This document shows, piece by piece, positions 1 through 11,264 of a stretch of 64,000 nucleotides of DNA; the first letter of the stretch is position 1, and every line of letters starts with the position of its first letter. Location: the NCBI GenBank assembly GCA_022747635.1, contig JAKTNV010000009.1:28745622-28809621 (forward strand), in the 5' to 3' direction. The position numbers and the translations under genes were made by a program. Source of the stretch: Hetaerina americana (taxonomy: Eukaryota > Arthropoda > Insecta > Odonata > Calopterygidae). The notes under the pieces are model-generated. The model was not told where the DNA came from, searched no databases, and saw nothing but the letters and a program-made list of their open reading frames with translations.

Positions 1-495
1 GCATATTTCCTCTTTCATCTGAAATAGATAACTCCTCGTCACTCGCAACCTTAATCAACAGACTTCCACCTCTATTTGTGAAACAAACTTTATGGTGTAT
101 AATGAGTGGAATGGTATGTTTGTATTTGATTCTTGTTGCTAATTTCTCCAGTTAAGTCTTCATTTTTAGTATATTTTCCATGATAAAATCTTTTCTTTCT
201 TAGATATGCATATATTTTTGGTTTTTATGGCATATTTGTTTTTAATCGAATGTAAAGGTCATAGTTGTTCTCTCTAGATTATTTTTTTAATCTTCTAGAT
301 GAGGGATTTACAATTAAAATCAGACATACTAGTATGATTTCCATTCTCATAATTGATTGTGAATAAATTTAACTATGTATTCAGTTATCTTCAATGTAAT
401 ATGGATGTGGTACAAGCTTCATAGATGTGACTCAACGTTGGGTCAGCGGCGACCATTGCAAGTTTTAACGTTCCCATGGCAATGCCTGTGGTGAC
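1..495. other. AT-rich noncoding stretch
   Basis: I see no long reading frame, RNA gene or recognisable transposon. The DNA is AT-rich with scattered T runs, like most single-copy DNA in this window. Confidence 0.5.
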
Positions 496-499
496 ACTC

Positions 500-960
500 G
501 ATGGTGCATTGAAAATTTACTGTTGCCTTAACAACGAGTCAATCGCGACCAATCTAATGCTACATAAGTCCTACGGAGATTCTGTTTTTCTTTTAGCTGT
601 AAATGGTTTAAAAGGGGAGAGAGTTTCAAAATAAGTTTGGCCCGGAGCTCAGATCGATGATCATACAAAAGTAGAAATTAACATCCCCGCTGCCATTGTG
701 AGGGAATGTGGTCGATTACGTTTAGCATATCATCAGAAATATTGATTATTATCTTTCGGTTTTACCCACAGAAAAATTGCTCATGAGGAGTGTTTGTGTT
801 TAGGAGAATTCTTTGAATTACACCAGGAAATCTTATTTTTCTCGCCGGAAATCATGTGAAGCATATCCCTTGTCCTCGCTACAGACCAGATCTAGTCCCA
901 TGTGGCTTTTATTTTTTTTCTCAATGCAAAGAAACACCTTCATGGAGGAAAGTGTTCTGC
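500..960 (+). pseudogene. Decayed mariner transposase remnant
   Basis: Reading from 877 gives RYRPDLVPCGFYFFSQCK, which fits the mariner signature around the third catalytic Asp (SPDLAPCDFFLF in the intact copy at 43.2 kb); here that Asp is a Gly. Upstream, near 510-620, a degraded stretch reads like the N-terminal helix-turn-helix region (CLNNESIATN, then SYGDS), but this part is weak. No open frame survives and the middle is missing, so it is an old deletion copy. It lies just before another mariner end at 995. The C-terminal match is fairly sure; the N-terminal extension is inference. Confidence 0.45.
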
Positions 961-994
961 ACCATTAGAATCAGGCACAGGCGAACCGAACATA

Positions 995-1545
995 CAGGGT
1001 CCGTACAATAAGTATCGTGACTGGCTCGCTGTTTCTTTTTTCGACGTGTGATTGTTTGTGGTGTCGTCGCACCAGCATGTAGCGCACCGTCGAGCAATGC
1101 TACGCTGTGAAGTTTTGCGTTATACTCGGGAAATCCGCGTCGGAGACCCTTAAACTTATTAAACAGGCTTATGGGGATGGTGTCTTAAGCCCCACAAGAG
1201 TTTTTGAGTGGCGCAAAATGTTTAAGAAAGGCCGGGAGCTCGTCGTGGACGAGCACCGCGTCGGACGCCCGACGACCGCTCGAACCGATGCTCAGGTGGC
1301 CAAAGTGAAAAACGTTTTGGACTCTGACAGGCGTTTAACCATCGCCCTTATCAGTGAGGAGACCGGCCTTTCAGTTAGAATCGTCCATACTATTGTAACA
1401 AAGGATCTTGCGATGAGGAAAGTGTGCGCGAAGCTGGTGCCGAAAGTCTTGAGCAAGGAACAAAAACTGTCGCGGGTGGAAATTTCGACATTCGAAATGT
1501 CACGGGTGTGCGCACGACACACTATTACAACCTTAAGCCCTGACT
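995..1545 (+). mobile_element. 5' part of a mariner element, truncated
   Basis: A TA dinucleotide (993-994) precedes CAGGGTCCGTACA at 995, the start of a mariner-type terminal inverted repeat. It resembles the end of the 557-bp element at 48509 (CAGGGTTCGTCCGG). About 80 bases on comes a transposase N-terminal region of about 135 codons, and then the similarity stops near 1495. No matching right end follows; LINE-A sequence on the minus strand begins at about 1550, so the 3' half may have been lost when that retroelement arrived. Confidence 0.65.
1077..1494 (+). pseudogene. Mariner transposase, N-terminal fragment
   Basis: The frame encodes the paired helix-turn-helix DNA-binding part of a mariner transposase: RTVEQCYAVKFCVILGKSA, then IKQAYGDGVLS, VFEWRKMF, GRPTT and finally LVPKVLSKEQKLSRVEIS. 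These motifs occur in the same order in the intact transposase at 43.2 kb, but the residues differ so much that this is another mariner lineage. The likely ATG at 1077 is followed directly by TAG (1080-1082), a nonsense change at codon 2. The catalytic DD34D domain is absent. Full-length mariner transposases are about 345-360 residues, so less than half remains. It is inactive. Confidence 0.75.
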
Positions 1546-1549
1546 AACA

Positions 1550-2165
1550 AGACAAAAAGTATCCTTAAACTAATAATGTAGTACTACATATTACAATAAC
1601 TCATTCTTTCACTCTACATACTCCCTACCTTTCTCAATTCCATCCAAAATGCATATTCTCTAACTTCTTCTAACTCGCTTTCCTCGCATTGCTGTCTTCA
1701 GAATTCCATTGCCTCTCAGTATCTCATACATCCACTTAATCTGCCTTCGACTTTCTTCCAACAGCCATTTTTCTTCACCTACAATGCCTAAAACTTCATC
1801 CTTTGTTTTCTTCTTAGTACTATTTTTTTCTCTATACTTCTCCACGCCCACATCGCGAAAACGAAATTTATGCTTATCCTCTTTCCTCAACGGCCATGAT
1901 CCAAGCCGTATCAAACTATGCTTCATATTAAAGTTTTCAAAAGTTTTTTTAACCTTTACCTATGTTACCTTTCGTCAAATCCCGCCTTTTTGGAAATACT
2001 TCCTTACCTAATACAATTCTTCATGTCCATTCTTTTATGCCCAACCTATTCCAAAATGCTTCCTAAAAATATCTGTCCTAGTTTATGTCCTTTATATTTA
2101 CCTTAGTCTTTCTACTTCTTGAGATTCCTATCAACTTCCTTTTCGTCCGTTTAATTTAATCCCAT
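1550..2165 (-). pseudogene. LINE-A retrotransposon, C-terminal remnant
   Basis: Read on the minus strand, frames encode pieces of the non-LTR retrotransposon C-terminus repeated through the window: LKTLI and SLIRLGSWPLRKEDKHK (the usual 'WSIALYGSETWTLRKED' region), then KTKDEVLGIVGEEKWLLEES and ILRGNGILKTAMRGK. The copy at 25.97 kb has the matching TNEEVLGMVGEERGLLGAI and SGMLKTVIEGRMLGKRG. Stops and frameshifts break it. The element end seems to lie near 1550, against the truncated mariner; the RT and endonuclease regions are missing, as expected of a 5'-truncated insertion. The exact LINE clade is not settled. Confidence 0.65.
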
Positions 2166-2262
2166 ATCTATGGCATAGATTCAGCAGTGATCCGAGTAAT
2201 GATTTTAACCAATTAGCTGGCTGGATCACTTACGCTGATCATCCGCAATTATAACTGATTTG

Positions 2263-2327
2263 AAGAGGAGCTATCCACCCAAAACCTACTCGGTAGGTTT
2301 TGGGTGGATAGGTCCTGCTCCGCTCTT
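2263..2327. repeat. Inverted repeat with 19-bp perfect stem
   Basis: CTATCCACCCAAAACCTAC (2271-2289) and its exact reverse complement (2293-2311) are separated by TCG. Pairing continues imperfectly outward to GAAGAG/CTCTTC. The arm resembles the 3'-tail motif of LINE-A (GTCCATCCAAAACC at about 41000 and 43130), so it may be two retroelement tails joined head to head. Confidence 0.8.
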
Positions 2328-3335
2328 CTATACACGCCTGCGCGTAATGAAATACCGCAACACAATGGGTATCCCAATGGAGTAAATTTCATAAGTTGAA
2401 ATGTACACATATTTGCTATTCATTTTATTAGGCACAACTCATGCGTAAAATGTGCTGTTCACTCGATTTAATCCAAACTCGGAGTTGTACCTCATTTTTC
2501 CCACTATGTGTTAAACGAAAGTTTTTATCAGATTCCACGCATTAAATTCCATGACATATTGGTTTACTGGCCTTCATGTTGTAGGTCTTAACTCAATGTA
2601 TGAATGAATATCGCCAATTATTCCACTTAACAAAGCACAAACTTTATTAGGCAGAAAGTAGTCCTAGAAATCATGAACTATGATTTTATTCCAGTTGGCA
2701 TCTATTAGCCCCATTGAATTACTTGGCATCTTCTTCGTTTGTGTACTCAATATTGCTTCAAATGCATCATTGATGAAAATTTCCTTCATACCGGGAGCGA
2801 CAGCATAATGACAAGCTGATTTGAATGACAAATGCTGATAGCTGATTTGAATGACAAATGCTATGAAAATCAGAAAGTTATGCTGCCTCACCCTGTATTA
2901 TAATACAAACATGAAAGTTCATTCTATAATTGCATAAAGTGGCGCATTTTAAACAGTTCTCTGTGTAAGTTGAAGGTTATGACGAAGGAGAGTTTGAAAT
3001 AAAAGGGATTTGATAAAAAATAAAATGTTGATAACTATAGTATTGATCTTTTTATAAAAGTTCCCTTTTTATGTTCAGAGCTAATAGTGAGTGCTATCTT
3101 CTTAATTTTTCCCTTGTTTAATGCCTCATTCCACAGAATGAATAGAAGCAGATAGTGTACGGAATTGAAGAATAGTTTAATACAGCGCAGGGTGTCAGAA
3201 TGTCTTGTTAAGCGAGGCTTGTCTTTACTAAAATAATATTAAGGAATGAGTGAATAAACTAGCGAAGGCGGGGAAGTCAATACATTCGGGAAGTGTAATG
3301 GAGGAAAAGAGTGGTTACGCATAAGAAAGATATTT
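2328..3335. other. Noncoding stretch with a short tandem duplication
   Basis: No gene is recognisable. The one structured spot is a direct duplication of 23 bases, AGCTGATTTGAATGACAAAT plus GCT, at 2814-2836 and 2840-2862. Confidence 0.5.
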
Positions 3336-3339
3336 GAAG

Positions 3340-3800
3340 GAGAAATGCGGGGGCGAATTAATTTATTTTGCGAAGTGGAGGGTTTCTATAAATAAAGACA
3401 TTGAGAAAGGATTAGCAGGAACTTGAATCTTTACCGTAGCTCTGGATGAAACCGAAACAGAGTCTTTAAAGTGAACAATATAGTGGCATTGGGTATATAG
3501 GTTATAAGATATGAGACTGGGAAGAGAAAGCGTAATGATCACTTTTTAAGTATAGTGAGAGGAAAGATGAGTTTTGAGGTGAAATTTGAAGAAAGCATAA
3601 AATTTGGGTGAAGGAGTTATTGAGAGGTAGTGGAATTTTACTGGTTGTGACAGGGATAACAATAATAATATTAATTGGGGAAGAGGAAGGAAGAAAACTT
3701 GCATTTCTGACAGCATGAAGGCGGGTAGAAAGAATAAAGAACGCGACGTTTACTCTGCAGCATAGGTGAGGATGTACAAGAAAAAAGGTAAATCACTCGA
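3340..3800 (+). pseudogene. LINE-A remnant, C-terminal region
   Basis: The plus strand shows INKDIEKGLAGT, then FTVALDETETESLK, then WVKELLRGSGILL and EEEGRKLAFLTA in order with frame changes. This parallels the LINE-A pattern (kinase-like 'LSKDIKK...WSVALYGSETWTLK', then 'KEKWMKGVLTGSGMLKT'). Decay is heavy, so this is an older copy. The call rests on motif order rather than close identity. Confidence 0.45.
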
Positions 3801-5325
3801 AGGAAAGTTAACTCCTTAAATAGATCTGTAAGATAATCTATCCCTCAAATTTCGCCATTGTTAAGTCACCTGTAGAAGCAGTGAAGCGAAAGAAATATGT
3901 CATCGATGTTGCAAATGTGGGGAAACTGTAAAACATACACGAAAGAGCGCGAGAAGTAGAATAAGGGATTGAATGTAGGGAGGGAAGGGTTTACAAACAC
4001 ATGGCCATTAACTAACACATTTCAATATTTACCTATTTTGCACAACTTCACCCTTCCAGAATGCCCAACCTTCTTTTCCCTTCGTATTATGGACCTCTGG
4101 TTGGCACGCTAAGGCCACGTATTTTTAGCATGCGGTTTTCAATTTGAACTGCCAAACATTTATTAGGCAGATACTGAAACCGAAGGAAATTCGAAATAAT
4201 CTTTTATAAGTATTGAGTATATGTATAGACTAAACTTTCAAAAAAATATTTAGCATATGATTTTGGAAACTTAGGTTAAACTTGAGGAAGGTGAGTATAA
4301 CAATGTTATACTCCCTAAAAAATGCGGTAAGAAATAACTCAATACATTCTTTTGCATCCGTCACAGAAAGCCGCACGTAATGTCCTATTAGCGTTCGAAA
4401 AATAGTGGCAAATATTTACCAATAAACTATTTAGGTGAAGGAAAATTTACTACTAATACACGTATTATTTTAAGTGTAGTACGTAATTGGAAAAAAAGTT
4501 CTAAAATGCCTTTGTGGTGCCGAGATGTAGTGGTTATTGTCAAAATTAAGCATCTTGTAAAGTGAATCATTTAGCTAATGATATAAATATCTAGCCTATG
4601 TTAGTAATATTAATATCTAACTTTGCTAGCAATAGAAAAAAAGATTTTTGTGGCCCAATTATATATAGATACTTCATTGGTCGTTTACAGTGCAAAGCTA
4701 ATAGACTCCCTCCTCGAGAAATACTGAGAGGCTCTGAAGCTTTGGTTACGATGGAATGCTAGGTTTTTTGTGGCAGATAAGACAAACATTTTTCGATACA
4801 ATGCAGTCGTTTCTCATAAGAATCTAAACCTTTACCATAGTAGCGAATGAAGAGTGGTAATTACACGGCATTTAATATTGTTAGCATCATATCAAAAATG
4901 TATGGTAGCGAAATCAACATTGAGAAATTATTTTTTTTATTTTTTGTCTTAGTCACCTGCTGATTTAATAGGTACTGTTTATTATTCGCATTTTGTCGCT
5001 TGGAAAATACATAAGTTATTTAATTCATCTGTACCATCAGACAATAAGGCAGTGGAATATGATTAATTCCTCTCCGAATTAATTCCTTGAATTAATTACG
5101 TCTGGAGTGGAGACAATCCAAGGACCAAAAATCGCGGAAATTTAGTTTTTAAATACAGGCAACGCTCCTCAGATAAGGAACTTGTACAAATTTCTTTATT
5201 TTAAAGAAGGAAAATGCACTGCCCATGGATCAAGTATTCTTCGTTCGCCACTCAAACGGGGTAATATTATACTTGAAAGAACCACCGGGATTCAAACCTA
5301 GTAATATAAAATCTGAAACATTTCA
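3800..5325. other. AT-rich noncoding stretch
   Basis: I find no long frame, no repeated family and no RNA-like structure. Short T and A runs are frequent. Confidence 0.5.
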
Positions 5326-5329
5326 GTTA

Positions 5330-5760
5330 ACTCGCATTCTACTACTGCTCATTCCCTCTTATCTTTCTCCTCCTTTCCCCCTTTCTTCTATCAATACGCA
5401 TGACATTTTTTCTTTATTTCCCTTCCATCTTTTTCCCTCTATTCTCCCTTCCATTTTAACCACTTCCCTTCATCCCTCAGCCGTCCCTCCCTACTTCCTT
5501 CACCCTTCTCTTCTTCATCTCATCCTCCCACCCCATTCTCTTTCTCTTCCTTCCATCTTCCCTTGAATGCCTTCCCATAATCCTCCTCTTGCGCGTATCC
5601 ATTTCTTTGCTCTCGGGCGATAAGGGGAATACATCCGATTTACGAGGTCACTGAGTGAAAGACTCCCCCGTTTTGCTCAAACTTATCGTCTCCTATCCTC
5701 TTCTCCTCCCCTCTCATCCCGCCCCCTCTCAATCCCCCCCTTTTGTGCGACCAGGAGCGA
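5330..5760. repeat. Pyrimidine-rich tract
   Basis: The plus strand is very rich in C and T (many CTTCCC and CCTCCC words), with a second CT-rich patch at 5690-5745. Open frames here are low-complexity Ser/Pro/Leu strings and do not suggest a protein. Confidence 0.6.
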
Positions 5761-7370
5761 ATTCATTTCCGCCCGGACTAATATTTAGACTCCCTTCCTT
5801 TTATGTCACGGCTCTTCTTTTGCATTCAATAAAAGGGATAAGGGCCGGGGGCGGGATGAGGAGGGAGCATTAAAATGTCTACTATCTTTATGTACATTTA
5901 TACATAGTATATATGTATTTCTCCGTGCTTGTGAGAAAGAAAGAGAGGGCGCAGGAATATTGGGTCATCTTTTATGTGGCACGTCTGGAGAGAAAGGATC
6001 AGCAAAAGGTGCCGATATACCGTCTGCGTCCGAAATTTTAAGGTGAATTTTTAGATTGAAGTTTGTATTGGAGAAATACCTTCGGTGCTACTCCACTTAC
6101 TTCGTCGCATGCTGACGCTCTCATGTCTCTCTTGAGTTTACCTACTGCGCAGAGATTGTTAAAATTATTCTATTTTAAATAAATTCTATTTGTTACAGCT
6201 GCAACTGCTTTAAAATATTTTCAATATTTGAGCATTCTCTCTATACTTATAAACATTAGCATACCTGACGAGTCCTGTCCGATTACTTCCAAAAAAGTGG
6301 TCTTTATGCCTCTTGATATTCCGGACCTTATTTTCTTTTAATAGAATTCGAGCGTTGAATTCTTTGTCTGGATCTGAAGAATGGTGCATGCATTAATGTT
6401 TAATAATGTTTTAGAATTTTTAGACCACTCGAAAATTAAGGTGGTGAGGGATTATAGTTTAGTTACTGAATGAAACTATTTGAAAATTCACATGAATATG
6501 ACCCAAATGTTAAGCTATCTTTGGAATGTTATGAGGAATAAAGGTATCTTTCATCCCAGTGGCATAAAAATGTTGAGACTTCCTGCATGCATAAAAATGA
6601 GGAAGATGACTCGTCCCGTCCGGCCACTGAAATTGAATGCGATGAAGAGTGATATAATCCTAGCTGGGGCAGATGAGAATAGGTGCTTCTGATAACTGCA
6701 AGCTATAAGGATTTATAATGAAATAATAATTCTTACGTGCAATTTATGTCTCCGAGATAAATAGCATAGCATTCATTTATTTGCTGAACGTTATTTGATC
6801 GACAAGGCATTAGTACTTGTACCAAAATGAAGCTGAGCGGATAATGGGTTCGACTTATTTGGCAAAACAATAAGATTTTCTCCATTATCGTTTTATTTGC
6901 TGTTCCTACCTTTTCCTCCGCAACCCATGTTGTTCTTTTGTGATATTCCAACCTTTCCTCTGCTGTACTATCCTTTCCCCTTCATTTATGATTTTATCAA
7001 TTTTTTTTCATTTTAATCGGAATTATCCTATTGTATTTCCCTTATAGGTTCCCCATCCCACTTTATTTCTTCTATTTTTAATAATCACGCATTTATGTTT
7101 CCGAATATACCTCAGGTTTAGGGAAGGCACACGAGAAGATTACGCTGTTCTTGAACCTATTTAAACATCTAAATATCTATATTTAGATATAATTTCCATG
7201 TTTCTTGATTATTTTAATTGCGTAATGATCAATATTAGGTTTTTCAACCCAGAAAACAATTTTTTCGGAAATAAAGTTTGTTGTTTCCAAACAATACCCC
7301 CCCTAACTAGTTCTATTACGTTTCCACCCACGTTTCGATCATTTACAGGCCTCGTTGCATTCTTCGATGA
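5760..7370. other. Noncoding stretch
   Basis: No gene, SINE or transposon is recognisable. Short frames at 6480-6692 and 6733-6951 are no longer than expected by chance in AT-rich DNA. Confidence 0.5.
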
Positions 7371-7373
7371 ATA

Positions 7374-8394
7374 CTACCTTGATCAAAAAGTTCCCGGAAT
7401 AACCACCGTGTGGCGCTCCCATCGTTCCGATTTGAGTTCTGTTTTTTTTTGTTAAATTGGTACATCTGTTGTTGATATTCCCTTTAAATCTTAGTGTCAT
7501 AACTTGACATTTGCAAAAGTTACGTAGCCAAGAGTACATCTATCTCTGTGTGTGTTGGCGATTTTTTACAATTGCAGAAATGGATTTAAATTTGCAACAA
7601 CGAACTTGTATTAAATTTTGCGTAAAAAACGGATTTAGTGGCGCACGGACGTTGGAAATGTTGGAAAAGTGTTTCGGCAACGATTCTCTAAAAAAAACGG
7701 TCGTTTACCAGTGGCACGAGCGGTTCAGAAGTGGTCGTGAGTCAATCGAAGATGATGAACGCAGTGGCAGACCATCGACATCGAAAGTCGGTGAAAAAAT
7801 TGATGAAGTAAAAGAAATGTTGGTCAATAACCGCAAATTAACCATCAGAGAAATAGCGGAGGACTTGAACATTGCCTATGGATCCGCCCAAGACATTGTG
7901 GTTAATGATTTGGGTTTCCGTCGTGTAGCAGCAAAGTTGGTTCCAAAAGACCTCAATTTCATGCAAAAAAGAGACCGTGTTGACGTCGCAAAAGACATGA
8001 TTTGCGAGGCTGAATCCGATCCCACATTCATCAAAAGGATCATTACTGGAGACGAGACGTGGGTTTATGAGTACGACACGCAATCCAGACATCAGGCAAG
8101 TGAATGGCGTTCACCAAATGAGCCGAGACCAAAAAAACCACGTCGTTTTCAGTCAAAAAAGAAGGCAATGCTGACGGTTTTCATGGATTACAACGGTGTG
8201 GAAAAATCGCAGGAAGCACTGATGGACATACCGAAAACCGAATATAAAAAATGTTTCGAGGATTGGATCAAGCGCTGGCATAAGTGTGTTGCAGTCGATG
8301 GGGATTACTTTGAAGGGGACAATATAGATTTAGATGAATAAACTTGTATTTTTAATTTTCTGAATAAATTCCGGGAAATTTTTGATCAAGGTAG
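7374..8394 (+). mobile_element. Internally deleted mariner (copy 1)
   Basis: The element starts CTACCTTGATCAAAAAGTTC and ends with the inverted equivalent CAAGGTAG, flanked by TA at 7372-7373 and 8395-8396, the usual mariner target duplication. It is 1021 bp, against 1332 bp for the intact copy at 43171-44502. The difference is one internal deletion at about 8200. Both ends and the 5' untranslated region are preserved, so transposase supplied from elsewhere could probably move it. Confidence 0.93.
7580..8341 (+). pseudogene. Mariner transposase lacking two catalytic Asp
   Basis: The frame from ATG 7580 (MDLNLQQRTCIKFCVKNGFS) stays open for 253 residues to a stop at 8339-8341. The N-terminal helix-turn-helix part (VVYQWHERFRSGRE, then LTIREIAEDLNIAYGS) and the first catalytic block (ITGDETWVYEY) are intact. 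After MDYNGV it jumps to EKSQEALMDIPKTE, an in-frame loss of 104 codons against the 357-residue copy. That removes HHDNAPSH and SPDLAPCD, which hold the second and third catalytic Asp. The product could bind mariner ends but should not cut DNA. An upstream in-frame ATG at 7511 exists, but the MDLN start is the usual one. Confidence 0.9.
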
Positions 8395-8396
8395 TA

Positions 8397-9225
8397 TTTC
8401 GTACATTCTTTCAAATGATCTGGCTAATTTAGCTTCTTCCAATTTGTGATATCTTGTTTTAGACCTATTATTGGACCTGTCGATTGAAACAATTTGTCTA
8501 TCTTGCTTTTTATATTTCCTTAAACTATTCTATCCCTCAGTCTGTATTTAATTTCCTCCTACACAATTTTCTTTTCAGTATTAATGCTACCCCACACTCA
8601 GCTTCCTTTTTTTCATGTTAATTCCAAACTCTATCGCTGCCCTACTCTCTGCAATATTTTTTTCACTTAGCAGGAATAAATCAAGGGTACCTTTTTTCCA
8701 TTTCTCCTTTGACATTTTCCAATTCCTATTCTTCTCAATACCGCTTTTATTTGCTACGATCACACTTTAAAAGAGAATTTATTTACGTTATCTTTTGTTA
8801 TTTTCCTACCTCATGATTAAGGGGAAAATGTACGGCGGTTTATCAATTCTTCAAGCGCTCAACTTAGACGACCTATCATTTGATTTTCGCTCCCGACTGA
8901 AGTTCACGTCATACTCATACATATGTACATTCATTGCGTGGAAAGCATTTCCGTTGAACCATCCCGGTTCATTAGTTTTACCTTTGCTGTAACGGATGGT
9001 GTTTGTGTAATTAGTTCAATCAGATCCATTGGTGTTCCGACCAATTCTTGTCCGGGTAGAGCGCGTAAGTTTTTTCTGAATGTTCTTGTTTCTGAACCTT
9101 TTTTATTATTTAACCGATTTATGTAGGTTTTGGAAAGGTACAGATGAGACACCGATACATTTATTAGTTTCTCCTCACAAAATACAACCCGGCACTTCAA
9201 TAAAGTCTTCTTCAATTACTACAAT
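8397..9225. other. AT-rich noncoding stretch
   Basis: Nothing recognisable. Some minus-strand segments at 8600-8760 read vaguely like retroelement sequence, but no diagnostic motif is visible. Confidence 0.4.
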
Positions 9226-9229
9226 ACGT

Positions 9230-11260
9230 ACGTTCCTCATCAATACCGCATCTTGTACTTCCTTTCTCCATTTATCCCATCCTACATGTCTATCCTATTT
9301 CTTCTCTCCCTCGCTTGCCTATCGTTCTCCCTTTTATCACAGTCTTTAAATCCCAGCGCCAATCAAAATGCTGTTTATACACTTTCCTGCCTCCTTTGTA
9401 TTTCTCCCAACTATTCTCTCTCCAGCCCCACTTAGGCCAGAACTTCGTTTGTTCTCCTTTCGGTCCATTTCACCTTTTCCATCCCTCACCCACTTTTCAA
9501 AAGCGTCCAACCTAACCGTCTTGTTTCCGCGGCACCCAAAGCCACGCTCCATGCGTAATTAAATTGAAAGTATTAGCAAGACTTTTCCTATCATCCTCAC
9601 TAAACGTTCCTGCCATCAATTACCCCTCACCCTCCTCGGGAAAGAAACTTTTCCTAACGAAGTTCTTCTTCCTATTCCCTGACTTCTTTGACCATTTTGG
9701 TGCAAAATATTCCGGAATAGGTAAAAAATTCCTCTTGCTCTAGTTTTTACCTTCCTATTTTTATGTTTAACTTAGCTTTTGCCTTTCTCGAAAATCGTAT
9801 AGCTTTGGTTTTCTTAGTTATTCTCATCTTATTCATATCACTTTGATTTTCCGATGCATTCAGCAATTTCATTACAATGCAACAATTTCAAAGTCTGCTA
9901 TCCCTCCAATTTACCGCCATTTTCTACAATACATCCATTAGTTTATCCAAATTCACTCTGCCAATTGCCTTCTCGAAATCTACGAAACGGGCAAATACAT
10001 CCTGATTGTATTCTATGTTCCACTCTATCAGTGGTCTCATTACTGCAATGGTATGACGCGTTCCTCTCCGCTTCCTGAACCCAAACTGGCCATCCCCTAA
10101 GTAATCATTTGCTCTGATCTCCATCCTTTTATTGATGATCCTGAGTACCGCTTTAGCTGCTTTCGAAATCAAACTTGCTGTTCTGTAGTTCTCGCATATT
10201 GCTGGCTTTCCATTTTTTAGGATAGGAACTAACGTCCTGACGAAATGTTCCAACCAAAATCCTTCTTTATAAATACTACGAATTAGGTCAAAAAATTCGT
10301 TCCTCTCATATTTACCAGAACTAAAGGAAAATTGCCTGCCCTTATCGCTTTATTTTCATTTCAGTTCCATTAATGCCCTTTCTATATCGCCTTCAACTAA
10401 ACCATAACCTAAGCCATCCTCATCTAAGTCATATTCTCTCTAAATGTCTAAGCTTGCGAGCCTAATTTCCTTTACGTATAGTTCCTCTATATATTTTTTC
10501 CACCTCTCTTGAATCTTCTCTAATTCAATGAATAATTTTCTTGACTTATTGTTGATTTTTGACGTGGCTTTTCCCTTCTTAATTCCTGACCTTGCTTTCA
10601 CCTTCCTGTATAGCGCACCAATTTCACCCTTCCTCTGCAAACTTTCCTTATCCTCGCAAAGTATCTTCCACCACGCTTCTATTCGCTCTCTTTGTTTGCC
10701 GGCTCAGTTCAATACTTAAAGCTCGTTACTTCATTCTACCAGACTCTGTGCTTAGATTCTTCAATTTTCCTACCTAACTACCATCTCCTCCTCTGTCTAC
10801 TGTCAAGTTCCAATGCCCCATCATTATCAAATATTTTCCTCCAGAAACACTCGCAATTACGCTCTTTTAACTAAATGTAAACCCTAACGGCTTCTTCCTC
10901 TTGGTGGCATGTAGAACGTAACAATGACCTTGTTCATTGACTTAGCTTTTACTTCTGGTAATAATATTCTATGATTTGCTTCCTCCACACTTACTACGCT
11001 TCCTACCGTTTTGTTTAATATTATTGTCAGAAATTTATGGCTCTCTAATGTCTATTACTCAATGAATATCACGCTAGTAATCCCGCTATCCTTATATCTT
11101 ACCTTGTGCAACCTGAAAAATTTATATTTCCACTCTCCAACTTCCGCTTTATTTTTTCTATTTTCTCTGTCGAGCAACACGTCCCAAGATTCCGCAGTCC
11201 AAGTAAAAAGGATTATGTTGAGAATATATACCCAGGAGTTATTCATTGTGAATAATGAGA
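9230..11260 (-). pseudogene. LINE-A non-LTR retrotransposon, decayed
   Basis: This minus-strand copy keeps the domain order of an endonuclease-reverse transcriptase. Near 11080-10890 are RYKDSGITSVIF, SVVSVEEANHRILL, VKAKSMNKVIVTFYMPP (endonuclease). At 10640-10450 comes KLFIELEKIQERWKKYIEEL, the linker before the RT. At 10253-9924 are RT blocks NGKPAICENYRTASLISKAA, DDYLG-like NDYLGDGQFGFRKRRGT, AVMRPLIEW and FARFVDFEKAIGRVN. The frame then breaks; at 9850-9700 RITKKTKAIRFSRKAKAKLN and LEQEEFFTYSG match the region after the RT. At 9550-9240 RLDAFEKWV begins the C-terminus. Many stops and frameshifts make it inactive. The YADD block is not visible in this copy. Confidence 0.8.
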
Positions 11261-11264
11261 TATT

